Source: Helicobacter kayseriensis
Lineage (GTDB): Bacteria; Campylobacterota; Campylobacteria; Campylobacterales; Helicobacteraceae
DNA length: 64,000 nucleotides
Assembly (NCBI RefSeq): GCF_021300655.1
Contig: NZ_JAJTNB010000002.1
Coordinates: 62,001-126,000, forward strand
Direction of reading: 5' to 3'
Below are positions 25,060 through 34,382 of this stretch, one piece after another (position 1 is the stretch's first letter; each line of letters begins with the position of its first letter). The notes beneath the pieces are model-generated. The model saw only the letters and a list, made by a program, of their open reading frames with translations. It made no database searches and was not told the origin of the DNA. Made by a program: the position numbers and the translations under genes.

Positions 25060-26607
25060 TTGAAGGTCTCTTATCATTGGGTAATTATTGGCGTTTCTTT
25101 GCTTTTGGCTGTTTGGGGAAATACGTATTTTTTGAGTTTGATTGCTCCAAATTTTGGCATAGGGACTTTAATTTTGGTGGGTGTATTTTTATGTGCTTTG
25201 TTTGCTCTAATGCTTGAGCTTTTATGTATCCGTTGGAGCTACAAAATCATTCTGACGCTTGTGCTATTGATTTCTTCTGGGGCATCCTATAGTATCAATG
25301 CACTACATTCGGGAATGACGCCTGATTTGATTTATAGTATTCTTACGGCTAATCCAAGAGAGACTAAAGAGACGCTTAATTTGTCGTTTTTGATGCATAT
25401 TTTAGTGTTGTTTGTTATTCCTTGCAGTGCAGTTTGGGCATCAAAGACCCCAAAAGTGAAAGTAATGAGAGGGGTGATTGAAAAGTTTGGCTTAATTGCT
25501 GTGTATAGCTCAATCATTGTGGGGCTTTGGTTTGGCGTGATTGGCAAAGATATTACTTTTTTGTTTAAGCAAAATCGCCCTTTGTATTATGTTGTAAATC
25601 CCATTTCTCCCATTCGTTCTTTTATCCAATATCTAGGCGATCAAGGGAAGAAAAATCTTGTTTATACCCAAGTTGCATTAGATGCAAAGCTCATTTCAAG
25701 CACGAAGCCAAAAATGATTGTTTTTGTGATTGGGGAGAGCGCAAGGGGGATGAATTTTTCTTTAAATGGATATGTAAAACAAACTAATCCTCTTTTATCT
25801 CAATATGATCACTTAATAAGCTTTCAGAATTTTTCTTCTTGTGGTGTGATTACTGCTATTTCTGTGCCTTGTATGATGACGGACTATACACGTAAAACTT
25901 ACACTAAGAGATATTTATCAGACTTTAGAGATAACCTTTTGGATATCACACAAAGGGTGGGAATCAAAACTTATTATCTGGGTAATAATGGAGGAGGGTG
26001 TATTGGCAATATTTGCATCAGACTTCCAAAGGATCAAGTGAAGTTTTATAATGATGGAAGTCTTGATGGCGTGATGCTAAAAGATTTGGATCAAATTATT
26101 CAAAAAGCAAATGGGAATACTTTTGTTGTATTGCACCAAATGGGGAGCCATGGGCAGAGCTATTATAAACGCTATCCCAAAGAATTTAAATATTTTAAAC
26201 CAACTTGCGATACAGCTCAAATTCAAGAATGTTCTCCAGAAAGTTTAAAAAATACTTATGATAATTCAATTCTTTATACAGACTTTTTCCTCAATGAGGT
26301 GATTCAAAGACTTCAAGAGATTGAAAATCGTTTTGATGTGATGCTTTGGTATGTAAGTGATCATGGAGAGAGCTTGGGAGAGAATGGAATGTATATGCAT
26401 GGTGGACTCCCTTATTTCTTGGCTCCCAAAACGCAAACTTTGATTCCATCTATTGTTTGGTTTGGAAATGGGTTTGATTGGGGATATCAAGCCTTAAAAA
26501 CAAAAGAAAAAAGAGAACTTAGTCAAGATTATGTTTTTCACACTTTGTTGAGGTTGTGGGGGATTGAGACCAAAGATTATGATGCTAAGCTTGATTTGAC
26601 GCGTTAG
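25060..26607 (+). CDS. eptA: Phosphoethanolamine transferase (EptA/LptA family)
   Basis: A 515-residue inner-membrane enzyme. About five N-terminal TM helices (to residue 165) are followed by a periplasmic sulfatase-like catalytic domain. The nucleophile motif reads FVIGESARGMNFSLNGY, with Ser227 where most EptA enzymes have Thr. The metal and substrate motifs SSCGVITAISVPCM, LHQMGSHGQSYYKRYP and YVSDHGESLGENGMYMHG are intact. It adds phosphoethanolamine to lipid A phosphates, giving polymyxin resistance in relatives. TTG start with AAGG upstream. It converges with the lipid A/core operon, fitting a lipid A role. Confidence 0.88.
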   Translation: MKVSYHWVIIGVSLLLAVWGNTYFLSLIAPNFGIGTLILVGVFLCALFALMLELLCIRWSYKIILTLVLLISSGASYSINALHSGMTPDLIYSILTANPRETKETLNLSFLMHILVLFVIPCSAVWASKTPKVKVMRGVIEKFGLIAVYSSIIVGLWFGVIGKDITFLFKQNRPLYYVVNPISPIRSFIQYLGDQGKKNLVYTQVALDAKLISSTKPKMIVFVIGESARGMNFSLNGYVKQTNPLLSQYDHLISFQNFSSCGVITAISVPCMMTDYTRKTYTKRYLSDFRDNLLDITQRVGIKTYYLGNNGGGCIGNICIRLPKDQVKFYNDGSLDGVMLKDLDQIIQKANGNTFVVLHQMGSHGQSYYKRYPKEFKYFKPTCDTAQIQECSPESLKNTYDNSILYTDFFLNEVIQRLQEIENRFDVMLWYVSDHGESLGENGMYMHGGLPYFLAPKTQTLIPSIVWFGNGFDWGYQALKTKEKRELSQDYVFHTLLRLWGIETKDYDAKLDLTR

Positions 26608-26615
26608 GAACTTTG

Positions 26616-27533
26616 CTAATGTTTGTAGATCTCTGAATATTTGCTTTTAAAGCGTTTGTGAAACCAAAAATAACTTGAAGGATTGGATTGGATGATTTGT
26701 TGCGTAAGATCAGCTTGCTTTTGAGTGGCCCAAATGATATCTTCTTGCATATTGTGTGTGTTGGGGCAGAAAAATGGCTCACAAAAGGTGACTTTAAATC
26801 GCGTATAATCCTCATTTAAATCAATAAAGACGGGCAAAATTTGAATGCCAAAACGGCGAGAAAGGATTGAGGCGACAGGAGTGTGCGTCACATCTTTTCC
26901 AAAAAACTTGACCCACACTCCTTCGTTTTCAGATACATTTTGATCAATAATGATTCCTGCAATTTGTTTGGGCTTGGCATAAAGTTTTAAAAGACTTTTG
27001 AGCGCGCCTTGTTTGTTGATAAGTGTTACGCCATAAGCTTCTCTGCTTTGGATGATGAGTTGATTGATGGCATCAAATTGTGTAAGGCGACCAAGAGAAT
27101 AGCGACCATATCCTTGGGCAAATCTTGGTAATGCACTTCCAATGGCTTCCCAATACCCAAAATGAGCTGAAATCATCACTGCACTTTTCCCTTCTTTGAC
27201 GCAGTCTGTTAGATAGTGAAGGTTTTCAAAATCAAACTCTTCAAAATGTTTTTCTTTTTGGAGATAAATCGTTCTTAGTGCTTGAAGAAGGACAAAGGCA
27301 AAATTGCGATAAGCACGATAAATGATTGCGTGTTTTTCTTGAGGGGTTTTGCTTTCTCCAAAGACAAAATGAAGATTGCTCATCGCATCTTTGTATCTTC
27401 TGCGATCCAAGAGGCGAAAGATAAATGCCAAAAAATCAACACAGGCAATAAACATTTTATGCGGAAGTAGAGCCAAGATTTGAGCAATGATTCTGATGCA
27501 AATCACAACAAAAGATCCAAATAAATTCTTCAC
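26616..27533 (-). CDS. lpxL: Lipid A late acyltransferase (LpxL/HtrB family)
   Basis: A 305-residue inner-membrane acyltransferase with an N-terminal hydrophobic anchor and the catalytic H-x4-D/E motif in SAHFGYWE (about residue 120). Further family marks are YSLGRL, DQNVSENEGVWVKFFG and a C-terminal WFHKRFK. It adds the secondary acyl chain to Kdo2-lipid A. It overlaps waaC by four bases (ATGA type). In H. pylori the same gene follows rfaC (recalled order). Symbol htrB or waaM is also used. Confidence 0.88.
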   Translation of the reverse strand: MKNLFGSFVVICIRIIAQILALLPHKMFIACVDFLAFIFRLLDRRRYKDAMSNLHFVFGESKTPQEKHAIIYRAYRNFAFVLLQALRTIYLQKEKHFEEFDFENLHYLTDCVKEGKSAVMISAHFGYWEAIGSALPRFAQGYGRYSLGRLTQFDAINQLIIQSREAYGVTLINKQGALKSLLKLYAKPKQIAGIIIDQNVSENEGVWVKFFGKDVTHTPVASILSRRFGIQILPVFIDLNEDYTRFKVTFCEPFFCPNTHNMQEDIIWATQKQADLTQQIIQSNPSSYFWFHKRFKSKYSEIYKH

Positions 27534-28492
27534 AGAATCTCCAATAAATGTTTTTTGATTTCAAGGGGAGAAATATTGCCAATAGAAAAATCATTTTTAT
27601 CATAGTTTGCATGTGGATTACCGCTAAGGGAAATGTTTTTTTCTCCATGAAGGCAGAAACGCTCTAGTGGAGTATTTCCATATAAAGTGATTGAGGGCTT
27701 ATTCATCGCCCAAGCAAGATGCGTGATTCCTGTATCTCCTCCAATTACAGCATCAACGCTTGAAACAAGAGCTTTGATCTCATCAAGGTTGAGTTTGGGA
27801 AGCAAGGTAGCTTGAGTATCTGCACAAAACTCTTGGGCCTCTTTGGGATACATATGGTGAGGGACAAGAAAGGTGATATTCTCATTTTTAAGGCTTTCGC
27901 AAAGAGTTTTAAAATGCAAAAGTGGATACATTTTTGTGGGCCTTGAGGCCTCAAGAAGTAGAAGAACTTTTTTGGAGGGAGAGTTGAGGAGGTTGCTGAT
28001 TGTTTTTTGGGCTTGAGGAGAATATCCAAAGGCATCTTTTGTGCAAGAAGGAATGGGGAGGGAGAGAAGCTTTGCGTTACGCTTTAGGATATTGGCCTGA
28101 TAGGAAATGTGCACGCGTTGGGAGTAAAAAAGAGCCGAGAGAGATTCTTTGCATGATGAGAAGCCAAATCCTCTAAAGACTTTTTTGGGAATCCACTTTC
28201 CTATAATTGCTGATTTGATGAGTCCTTGCATATCAATGAGTAGATCATATTGGGGACATTGTTTGAGCTGTTTGTAGATCTGAGGGATTGTAGAGTAGTT
28301 TTTGGATTTGATGGCTTGTTTGAGTGGAAGGGAGATAAGGTTGTCAATACAAGGAGAGTGATGGGCAATTTCTTCAAAACAAGAATCAATAAACCAATCA
28401 ATCTCGTGCCCTTGTGCCTTAAGCATTGGCAAAAAACTCATTGCAACGACAATATCTCCTAGGCTTGAAAGCTTAATAATCCCAATTTTCAC
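27530..28492 (-). CDS. waaC: Lipopolysaccharide heptosyltransferase I
   Basis: A 320-residue GT9 enzyme adding the first L-glycero-D-manno-heptose to Kdo of the LPS inner core. N-terminal signature IGIIKLSSLGDIVVAMSFLP (the acceptor and donor loop with SSLGD) is diagnostic of WaaC. The C-terminal GGDTGITHLAWAMNKPSITL is the ADP-heptose-binding motif. It starts one base from the ppx/gppA end (shared base overlap) and overlaps lpxL. It differs clearly from the two GT9 genes at the left end of the window. Confidence 0.92.
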   Translation of the reverse strand: MKIGIIKLSSLGDIVVAMSFLPMLKAQGHEIDWFIDSCFEEIAHHSPCIDNLISLPLKQAIKSKNYSTIPQIYKQLKQCPQYDLLIDMQGLIKSAIIGKWIPKKVFRGFGFSSCKESLSALFYSQRVHISYQANILKRNAKLLSLPIPSCTKDAFGYSPQAQKTISNLLNSPSKKVLLLLEASRPTKMYPLLHFKTLCESLKNENITFLVPHHMYPKEAQEFCADTQATLLPKLNLDEIKALVSSVDAVIGGDTGITHLAWAMNKPSITLYGNTPLERFCLHGEKNISLSGNPHANYDKNDFSIGNISPLEIKKHLLEIL

Positions 28493-29964
28493 TAGATATA
28501 CACCCTGTGATGATATTTGTCCATTTTTGCCTCTTGAAAGCGAACCTTGAAATCAAGAATTTTTGCACTTTTAAGGATTTGTTCTTGTGCCAAATAAGAT
28601 GCGCCTCCAATGAACAAAGTTTCCTCATCAAGCAATTGATAGGTAAGGATTGATGGGGTAATTGTGAGAAATTTGGAGAGTGTAAGGATGGAGATAAGGA
28701 GCCTTAGATTTGAGAGTGGGATAAGGTCGCTTTTGTTTTCCTTAGGAAGCTTTTTGCTTGAATGCTCAAGAATGATTCTGATGAGATTTCTTTCTTCAAA
28801 AGAGTAGCCATATTCAAGTCCATAAAAGGCCAAATAACCACTATGAAAACACTGCATATGAGATCCAATAGATTCTCCAATGCACGCAAGAGAAGAGGCG
28901 ATTGCGAGAATTTTTTTGAGAAAGAAGTCGTTTTGATGAATGGGTGAGAAGGTATCAAAAATTCTTAAGGCTTCTTTTTTGATCAATTTGCTTTTTGATT
29001 TTTTAGAATCAAAGCGATCAAGAAGGCATCGCAAGGATGGGTTGAAGTTTGAGGGAAATCGATTGTGATGACCTCTTAAAAGATTCTCTAAAAAAACTCC
29101 TTCACGCACGCCAACACCGCTTGTAATGACTGTTTTGGCATTTAAATGCTCTAAAAAAGTAGCAAAGATAAGGGCTCCGCTTCGGATGCTATCGATTCTA
29201 TCTTCCCCAAATCCTAATTTTCTAAGCATATCTGATGATGAAGAAATGATTTTTTGACAAAACGCAATATAGGCTTGAGCCTGAATTTCCATTCCGTGAA
29301 AAAATTGCGTCTTGGAATCTTTGAGAATGATTTTTGTAATAGCCCTAATGCTTCCACCAATCCCAAATACACAATCACTTTTGAGCTGAGAAGGGAGGGA
29401 AGAAAGAGCTTGGGCAATGAATTTTTGAGCACCCTCAAGATTATCTCCCTTATCAAAAAACAGCTCTTTTAATCTAATGGCTCCAATATCAAGAGAAAAC
29501 AAATCTTGGATTTTTCCATTTTTTAAAATCGCATATTCACTTGATCCTCCCCCCACATCAATGCTGACCCCTTCTGTTTGATGCAATAAATTTGCACAAG
29601 CTAATGCTCCATAGTAGGCTTCTTGTTCTCCATTAATGATCCTAATTTGCAATCCACATTCTTCTTTTGCTCTTTTGAGAAAATCTTTTTTGTTGGGAGC
29701 ATCGCGCAGGGCACTTGTAGCAACACAAAGGATTTTATGACAGCCTCTTGCTTTAGCGATCTGGACAAATCCATTGAGTGCATTGAGTGTGCGTCTGATT
29801 GGTTCTTCTTGCAGATAGCCTTGATTCTCATAGCTTCCCTCAGAGATTCTGACACGAGACTTTTTTTCTTCAAGGAGATAAAAACCAAAGCGACTTGTTC
29901 TTGCAAAGATCGCCATTCTTGCGGAATTTGAGCCAATATCAATGACGCTTACAGTTTTTGGCAT
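28492..29964 (-). CDS. ppx/gppA: Exopolyphosphatase / pppGpp phosphohydrolase
   Basis: A 490-residue member of the Ppx/GppA family (ASKHA fold). The N-terminus has VIDIGSNSARMAIF and the second phosphate motif SIDVGGGSSEYAIL near residue 140; catalytic-region FGIGGSIRAI follows. The C-terminal half (from 310) is the HD-like helical domain seen in long GppA proteins. It degrades polyphosphate and/or converts pppGpp to ppGpp; sequence alone does not separate these activities. It lies in the ferredoxin-gppA-waaC-lpxL operon. Confidence 0.9.
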   Translation of the reverse strand: MPKTVSVIDIGSNSARMAIFARTSRFGFYLLEEKKSRVRISEGSYENQGYLQEEPIRRTLNALNGFVQIAKARGCHKILCVATSALRDAPNKKDFLKRAKEECGLQIRIINGEQEAYYGALACANLLHQTEGVSIDVGGGSSEYAILKNGKIQDLFSLDIGAIRLKELFFDKGDNLEGAQKFIAQALSSLPSQLKSDCVFGIGGSIRAITKIILKDSKTQFFHGMEIQAQAYIAFCQKIISSSSDMLRKLGFGEDRIDSIRSGALIFATFLEHLNAKTVITSGVGVREGVFLENLLRGHHNRFPSNFNPSLRCLLDRFDSKKSKSKLIKKEALRIFDTFSPIHQNDFFLKKILAIASSLACIGESIGSHMQCFHSGYLAFYGLEYGYSFEERNLIRIILEHSSKKLPKENKSDLIPLSNLRLLISILTLSKFLTITPSILTYQLLDEETLFIGGASYLAQEQILKSAKILDFKVRFQEAKMDKYHHRVYI

Positions 29965-29972
29965 AGAAGCTC

Positions 29973-30224
29973 TTATTCGCCTCTTTGGATTTGCTCAAAT
30001 TTAAGCTTAAGTTCCTCCATACTCTCTGCATTATCTGGATCTGGACCAATTGCATCAACAGGGCAAACACTGATGCAAGCAGGCTCATCATAGTGTCCAA
30101 TACACTCTGTGCATAAATCTGGATCTACACAATAAATAGGATCCCCTTCCTCAATTGCCTCATTGGGGCATTCTTCTCTACATGCATCACAAGCAATACA
30201 ATCTTCACCGATTAAAACTGACAT
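29973..30224 (-). CDS. fdxA: 2[4Fe-4S] ferredoxin (YfhL type)
   Basis: An 83-residue ferredoxin. Cluster 1 ligands are in CIACDACREECPNEAI; the second motif CTECIGHYDEPACISVCP has the long loop between second and third cysteines that marks the YfhL/Alvin-type group. The acidic C-terminus (NAESMEELKLKFEQ) is also typical. It likely serves as electron carrier for pyruvate or oxoglutarate oxidoreductases. Good ribosome binding site (AAAGGAAG). It is the first gene of the gppA-waaC-lpxL operon; the preceding TPR gene ends 43 bp upstream. Confidence 0.92.
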   Translation of the reverse strand: MSVLIGEDCIACDACREECPNEAIEEGDPIYCVDPDLCTECIGHYDEPACISVCPVDAIGPDPDNAESMEELKLKFEQIQRGE

Positions 30225-30267
30225 ATTTCTTCCTTTCTTAGTGGCCTAGAATAATAAACTGCGTATT

Positions 30268-31515
30268 CTACTCTGAATTACAAGAAGAAAGTAACTCTTT
30301 GTGTTTTTTTAGCTCAGGATTTGTTTGGATTTTGTCTTGTGGAATTTTTTCAAATTCTTTTTGGGCCTTGGAGCACTCTTTGAGTTTATAATATCCCCAT
30401 GCCAAAGAATCAATAAATTCTATATTTTCAGAGTTAATTGCAAGAGCTTGCTGAATATAGGTGATTCCCTCCTTGACTGCTATATCATAATCGATCATGA
30501 GGTATCCTAAGAAATTTAGATAATTTGCATAAATCTCTGTTTTTTGATTCTCATCTTTTGATAATTCTTTGATGCCTTTTTTGAGATTTTGAATAATGTG
30601 TTGCACTTCCTGCTTGTTTGCGTTGTCTTTGATGAGCTCGAATTGGTAGATTTGTGCAAGAATTAGAAATTCTGGATTTTTTTCTTCTTTGTAGATTAGA
30701 AGCGAGAGGTCTTTTGCTTGTTTGAAATCTTTTTTGCCTACATAGAGCTCAAGGAGAATGCTTCGATTGAGAGGATATTTTTTGGCAATCTCTAGAGCTT
30801 GATCAAATTTTTTTTGATAGGCATAAACTGCGATGAGATTGGTAGCATTTTGGATGGTGGGGGATCGCATTTCAATTTGTTCTAAAATTTTCTCTACACG
30901 ACTGATTTGTTTTGTCTTGATATAAAACTCAATGCTACGCTTACATAAATCTTGAGAGCACCCATATTTTTCTAAATGGGTATTGAGCAGATCTCCTGCT
31001 AGACCTGTTTTTTCTGTATTGAGATAAATGGCAATAATTTTTTCCAAACTTCCCTCACTGTGGCTTGAGCTATAGGCCTCATTGAGCTCTTTGAGGGCAT
31101 CATCAAAGCGTTGTGTCTGCATATAAAGTCCGCCCAAAATTTCATGAATGAGTGGAGAGTTTTCTTTATTCTTGATTTGTTCAATTGTTGAGATTGAATT
31201 GGGGACATCGCCAAGTTTCAAATAAGAATCAGCTAAGACTTTTTCTACATCAAGATCATATTCTTTGTTTTTAGCATGATAGGAGCGTATGAGATTGATT
31301 GTTCCTTGTGGATCGTTTAATAGAGCTGAAACAAGGATGCTCTCTCGCAAATACTCTATTTTTCCACTTTCATCATACAAAACAAGATAAAGATCTCTGG
31401 CTTGATCGTATTTTTGGGCATCAATAGCATTGAGAGCTTCATTGACCATATCATCTTCATTAAATCCCCATAGACTTAAAAAGGAGATAAAGAGAGCTAA
31501 AATAATTTTATTCAA
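30268..31515 (-). CDS. Exported tetratricopeptide-repeat protein
   Basis: 415 residues. The N-terminus (KIILALFISFLSLWG) is a signal peptide or anchor; the rest consists of TPR-like helical hairpins, for example IHEILGGLYMQTQRFDDALK and the C-terminal FIDSLAWGYYKLKECSKAQK. It starts with a TTG that overlaps the end of the YkgJ-family gene by eight bases, with AAGGA upstream. A periplasmic scaffold role is likely but no specific function can be named. Two cysteines near 190 (CSQDLCK) could form a disulfide. Confidence 0.75.
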   Translation of the reverse strand: MNKIILALFISFLSLWGFNEDDMVNEALNAIDAQKYDQARDLYLVLYDESGKIEYLRESILVSALLNDPQGTINLIRSYHAKNKEYDLDVEKVLADSYLKLGDVPNSISTIEQIKNKENSPLIHEILGGLYMQTQRFDDALKELNEAYSSSHSEGSLEKIIAIYLNTEKTGLAGDLLNTHLEKYGCSQDLCKRSIEFYIKTKQISRVEKILEQIEMRSPTIQNATNLIAVYAYQKKFDQALEIAKKYPLNRSILLELYVGKKDFKQAKDLSLLIYKEEKNPEFLILAQIYQFELIKDNANKQEVQHIIQNLKKGIKELSKDENQKTEIYANYLNFLGYLMIDYDIAVKEGITYIQQALAINSENIEFIDSLAWGYYKLKECSKAQKEFEKIPQDKIQTNPELKKHKELLSSCNSE

Positions 31516-31891
31516 GGGGTTTTTCCTTCCTTTTTACCCCTTTGCACTCCTTGAGGAGTTGGGGGAGATTTTTTTCATCTAAATAAATTTCCCAAAATGG
31601 AAAATCTCTACATTGTTTTGGTCGCACTTCATAGATAGAGCAACATTGATGCTCTGTGTCAAAAAAGATGCATGCATATTCGTGATTGATCTTTTTTTCG
31701 ATCAAAGAAAATCTGTATCCTACCTTTTTGACATAGCGTAAAAGAAAATCATTGAAAGGAATTTGCAAAAAAAGTGCAATTTTTTCTAATTCACTAATTG
31801 AAGCAAAGATATAGCCACTCTCGCCTGTGCAACATTTTCCACCACAGTCTTTGCAGGCTTTAGAATCAAAGCAAAAAGAAAATGGACTCAT
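31508..31891 (-). CDS. YkgJ-family cysteine-cluster protein
   Basis: A 127-residue protein of the YkgJ/UPF0153 family (PF03692). Typical cysteine spacing is present: CKDCGGKCCTG at 13-23 and CCSIYEVRPKQCRDFPFW near 84-101, which can bind Fe-S or zinc. The biochemical role of the family is not established. The start overlaps the stop of the MMPL gene (ATGA) and the end overlaps the TPR gene, so the three are one translational unit. Confidence 0.85.
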   Translation of the reverse strand: MSPFSFCFDSKACKDCGGKCCTGESGYIFASISELEKIALFLQIPFNDFLLRYVKKVGYRFSLIEKKINHEYACIFFDTEHQCCSIYEVRPKQCRDFPFWEIYLDEKNLPQLLKECKGVKRKEKPLE

Positions 31892-33975
31892 GCTTTTTTA
31901 AGATCCTTTTGAAAAAAGATGAGGAATAAAATGCAAATCATTCCAATCATTACAACTTCGCCAAAAGATCTTAATGCTTTTGTGTTGCTAAAAAGAAAAA
32001 TCCCAAATGAGCAAAGTGTTGTAAGCGTGGAAAACAAAATGGCGTGTTTGGCTTGTATATCGTCTTTTTCTTTGATGTGGTAGATTCCATAATCAATGCT
32101 AACAACAACAATAAGAAGCATCGCAAAAAGGTGCATGATATTGATTGGAATATGCATACTAGATAGATAGAAGAGTGTGCACGCTAAGGGCAGAGTAACA
32201 AAACCAAGAGAATCAATGATTCTTGTTCCAGAAATCACAGCAAGAACAGCAATCACTGCGATAAAAGCAAGGGCCAAAATGCTAATCATTGGCGCATAAA
32301 CACTATTTGTAATTTCTTGCATCAATGATTGGGGTTGTTGTGTGATGACATTGTAGAATTGGGCGATTTTTGAAACATCCGGTAGGGATCCCTGCATATA
32401 AAATTGCCCATTATATTGAAGAACATCCAATCCCAAAGATTGCAAATCAGTCAGAGTGATTTGAGAAAAAGTTTTGGGAAAAGAGCGGTAGGCATCTTTA
32501 AGCATTTGGGCAAGTTCGGGATTATTTTTTTGAATGCGATAAATGGCTTGTTTGAGCTTGTTTTTTTGATCAGCAAAGCTAAAAGATTTGAAGTATCGTT
32601 GTCTGGTGCGAATCTCTTTTTGTGTTGGGAGAATGCTTAAAATCCCAAGATTTTCTTGTGAGATTTTTGAAATTTGTTTGGCTTCCCCAATGAGGGCATT
32701 GATTGTTGGAGCTTGGATGAGGAAAAGCTCTTTGGAATAAAGAGAGGCAAAAAATTCTTTTTGATTCTCAAAGTCTTTGTTTTGGTAATCTAATTTGGAC
32801 AAATCAAAGTCTCTTTGAGTTTGAGTGAGGGCATATCCTCCTAGGGCAAGAGAAAAAATAAGCAAGAGCCATGATGGGAATAGGGGTATATGAAACTTGT
32901 TGATGAGTGTGCAGTATTTGGGAGAGGAGAAGCCGATCTTTTGATAAAGAAATGCAAAGCACAAATAAGCAACACTAAGATTTACAATAGCATAAAGAGA
33001 AAGTTGATTAAGAAGAGGGAATGGGACAAAAAGACAGATTAAAAATCCAACGAGTGTTGTGATAAAGCCATAAAAGACGGGTTGATTGAACTTAACTTTG
33101 CGCGATTGATAGTAGCCCAAGAAATGATGATGCAGCATATAATCAATGCAAATATTACTAATCCCAATCCCAAAGCTCAAAGACATAATGCTTACTTGTG
33201 GATAAAAAGAGATAAGAGAAAAAATAGCAACAACATTGGAAAAAAGAATTGTAAGCAGGCTATTGAGTGTCAAAAAAGGCATTCTTAGAATTAAAAGATA
33301 AAGCAAAGCAAAAAAGGCTAGGGCAATCCCTCCTAAATAATTGACTTCTTGTATTGCAAATTGTGGATTGACGACATTGACAAAAGAGGGAGAAAAATAG
33401 TGTGTAATCCCAAATGTTTGGGCAAGAGAGGAAAATTTTTCATAAAGTTTATAAATATCTTGAGCATTGATATCTTTAAGTTTGATAATGATAAGTGGAA
33501 GATTCTGAACTTGTAGTTGAGAGCCAATATCGGAGATATGGATTAGTCCAAGAGGATCGATAGGGTTAAGTGTGTCTTGAGAAAAGTCTTTGAGGATTTT
33601 TTGTTCGATTTCTTGAGCAGAGAGTGTAGAGGGGTGGAAATTGCCAAGATAAAAATAATTTTGGGTTATAAAGTCTCTGAATCGAAGATTGAGTGAGTTG
33701 TTTGTAACGATTTCTTTGACTTGGGGCAAAGATCGGACTTCATTTAAGAATGCATCAAATTCCTGATCTAGGATTTGATGGTCCTTGGTGACTAGGATAG
33801 TGTTTGTATCTCCTATTTTCCTATAAATTTCAATTATTGCTCGATCTTTATTTGAAGGGAACAAATCCAAAACATCAAAAGTAATTTTTGATTTTAGATC
33901 AATTTTTTCAAAGAAAATAGCCCCTCCAGCCAAAAGACAAATAATCAAAAATAAAATTAGATTTTGTAATCTCAA
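31888..33975 (-). CDS. MMPL/RND-superfamily membrane exporter
   Basis: 695 residues with the duplicated RND layout. One N-terminal TM is followed by a periplasmic domain (30-205), a block of five TMs (about 210-335), a second TM with periplasmic domain (360-560), and a final block of five TMs containing LLIVVVSIDYGIYHIKEKDD, the usual Asp motif of proton-coupled RND pumps. The first block has the equivalent GIGISNICIDYMLHH. Such single-protein pumps often move lipids or hopanoid-like cargo; the cargo is unknown here. TTG start with GAGGG upstream; first gene of the MMPL-ykgJ-TPR unit. Confidence 0.82.
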   Translation of the reverse strand: MRLQNLILFLIICLLAGGAIFFEKIDLKSKITFDVLDLFPSNKDRAIIEIYRKIGDTNTILVTKDHQILDQEFDAFLNEVRSLPQVKEIVTNNSLNLRFRDFITQNYFYLGNFHPSTLSAQEIEQKILKDFSQDTLNPIDPLGLIHISDIGSQLQVQNLPLIIIKLKDINAQDIYKLYEKFSSLAQTFGITHYFSPSFVNVVNPQFAIQEVNYLGGIALAFFALLYLLILRMPFLTLNSLLTILFSNVVAIFSLISFYPQVSIMSLSFGIGISNICIDYMLHHHFLGYYQSRKVKFNQPVFYGFITTLVGFLICLFVPFPLLNQLSLYAIVNLSVAYLCFAFLYQKIGFSSPKYCTLINKFHIPLFPSWLLLIFSLALGGYALTQTQRDFDLSKLDYQNKDFENQKEFFASLYSKELFLIQAPTINALIGEAKQISKISQENLGILSILPTQKEIRTRQRYFKSFSFADQKNKLKQAIYRIQKNNPELAQMLKDAYRSFPKTFSQITLTDLQSLGLDVLQYNGQFYMQGSLPDVSKIAQFYNVITQQPQSLMQEITNSVYAPMISILALAFIAVIAVLAVISGTRIIDSLGFVTLPLACTLFYLSSMHIPINIMHLFAMLLIVVVSIDYGIYHIKEKDDIQAKHAILFSTLTTLCSFGIFLFSNTKALRSFGEVVMIGMICILFLIFFQKDLKKA

Positions 33976-34072
33976 GTGTCGCCCTCTTTTTTAAGGATTG
34001 TTTAAGATTGTTATTGGTTGGACAAATAATTTTTTGTTTGGCAATCAAAACAAGATGATTAGTCTTTTGAAT

Positions 34073-34078
34073 TATAAT
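34073..34078 (+). promoter_or_regulatory. -10 box (TATAAT) for xseB/rpoD
   Basis: TATAAT lies 35 bases before the xseB ATG, in the 138-bp divergent gap between the MMPL and xseB genes. No consensus -35 is evident at the right distance. Confidence 0.5.
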
Positions 34079-34113
34079 ACACGATTGCAAAAAACATCAA
34101 ATTGAGAAGAGAA

Positions 34114-34311
34114 ATGAGTGAAAAAAGTTTTGAAGTTTTGATAGAGCAGGCTAAAGAAGCTCTTAATCGTTTAAATCAAGGAGATCTAAGCCTAAAAGAG
34201 AGTCTAGAAATTTATAAAAGTGGTCTTGAAAGCTTGCAGAAAGCGCAAGATCTTTTGGAAAAAGCAAAACTCGAATACTCTCACCTTGAAGAGCCCAAAG
34301 ATTTGGTATAA
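34114..34311 (+). CDS. xseB: Exodeoxyribonuclease VII small subunit
   Basis: A 65-residue coiled-coil protein with the XseB pattern: SFEVLIEQAKEALNRLNQGD, then LSLKESLEIYKSGLESLQKA and a C-terminal helix LLEKAKLEYSHLE. It partners XseA in degrading single-stranded DNA; xseA is not in this window. Start ATG 34114 is preferred over the TTG at 34102 because it matches the usual family start. rpoD follows after 71 bp on the same strand. Confidence 0.85.
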   Translation: MSEKSFEVLIEQAKEALNRLNQGDLSLKESLEIYKSGLESLQKAQDLLEKAKLEYSHLEEPKDLV

Positions 34312-34382
34312 TCCGTGCCTTTTATTTATCTTCAAAAGATACAAATTGAAACAAAAATTCTCCAATTGAAAGGGTATCAGAG

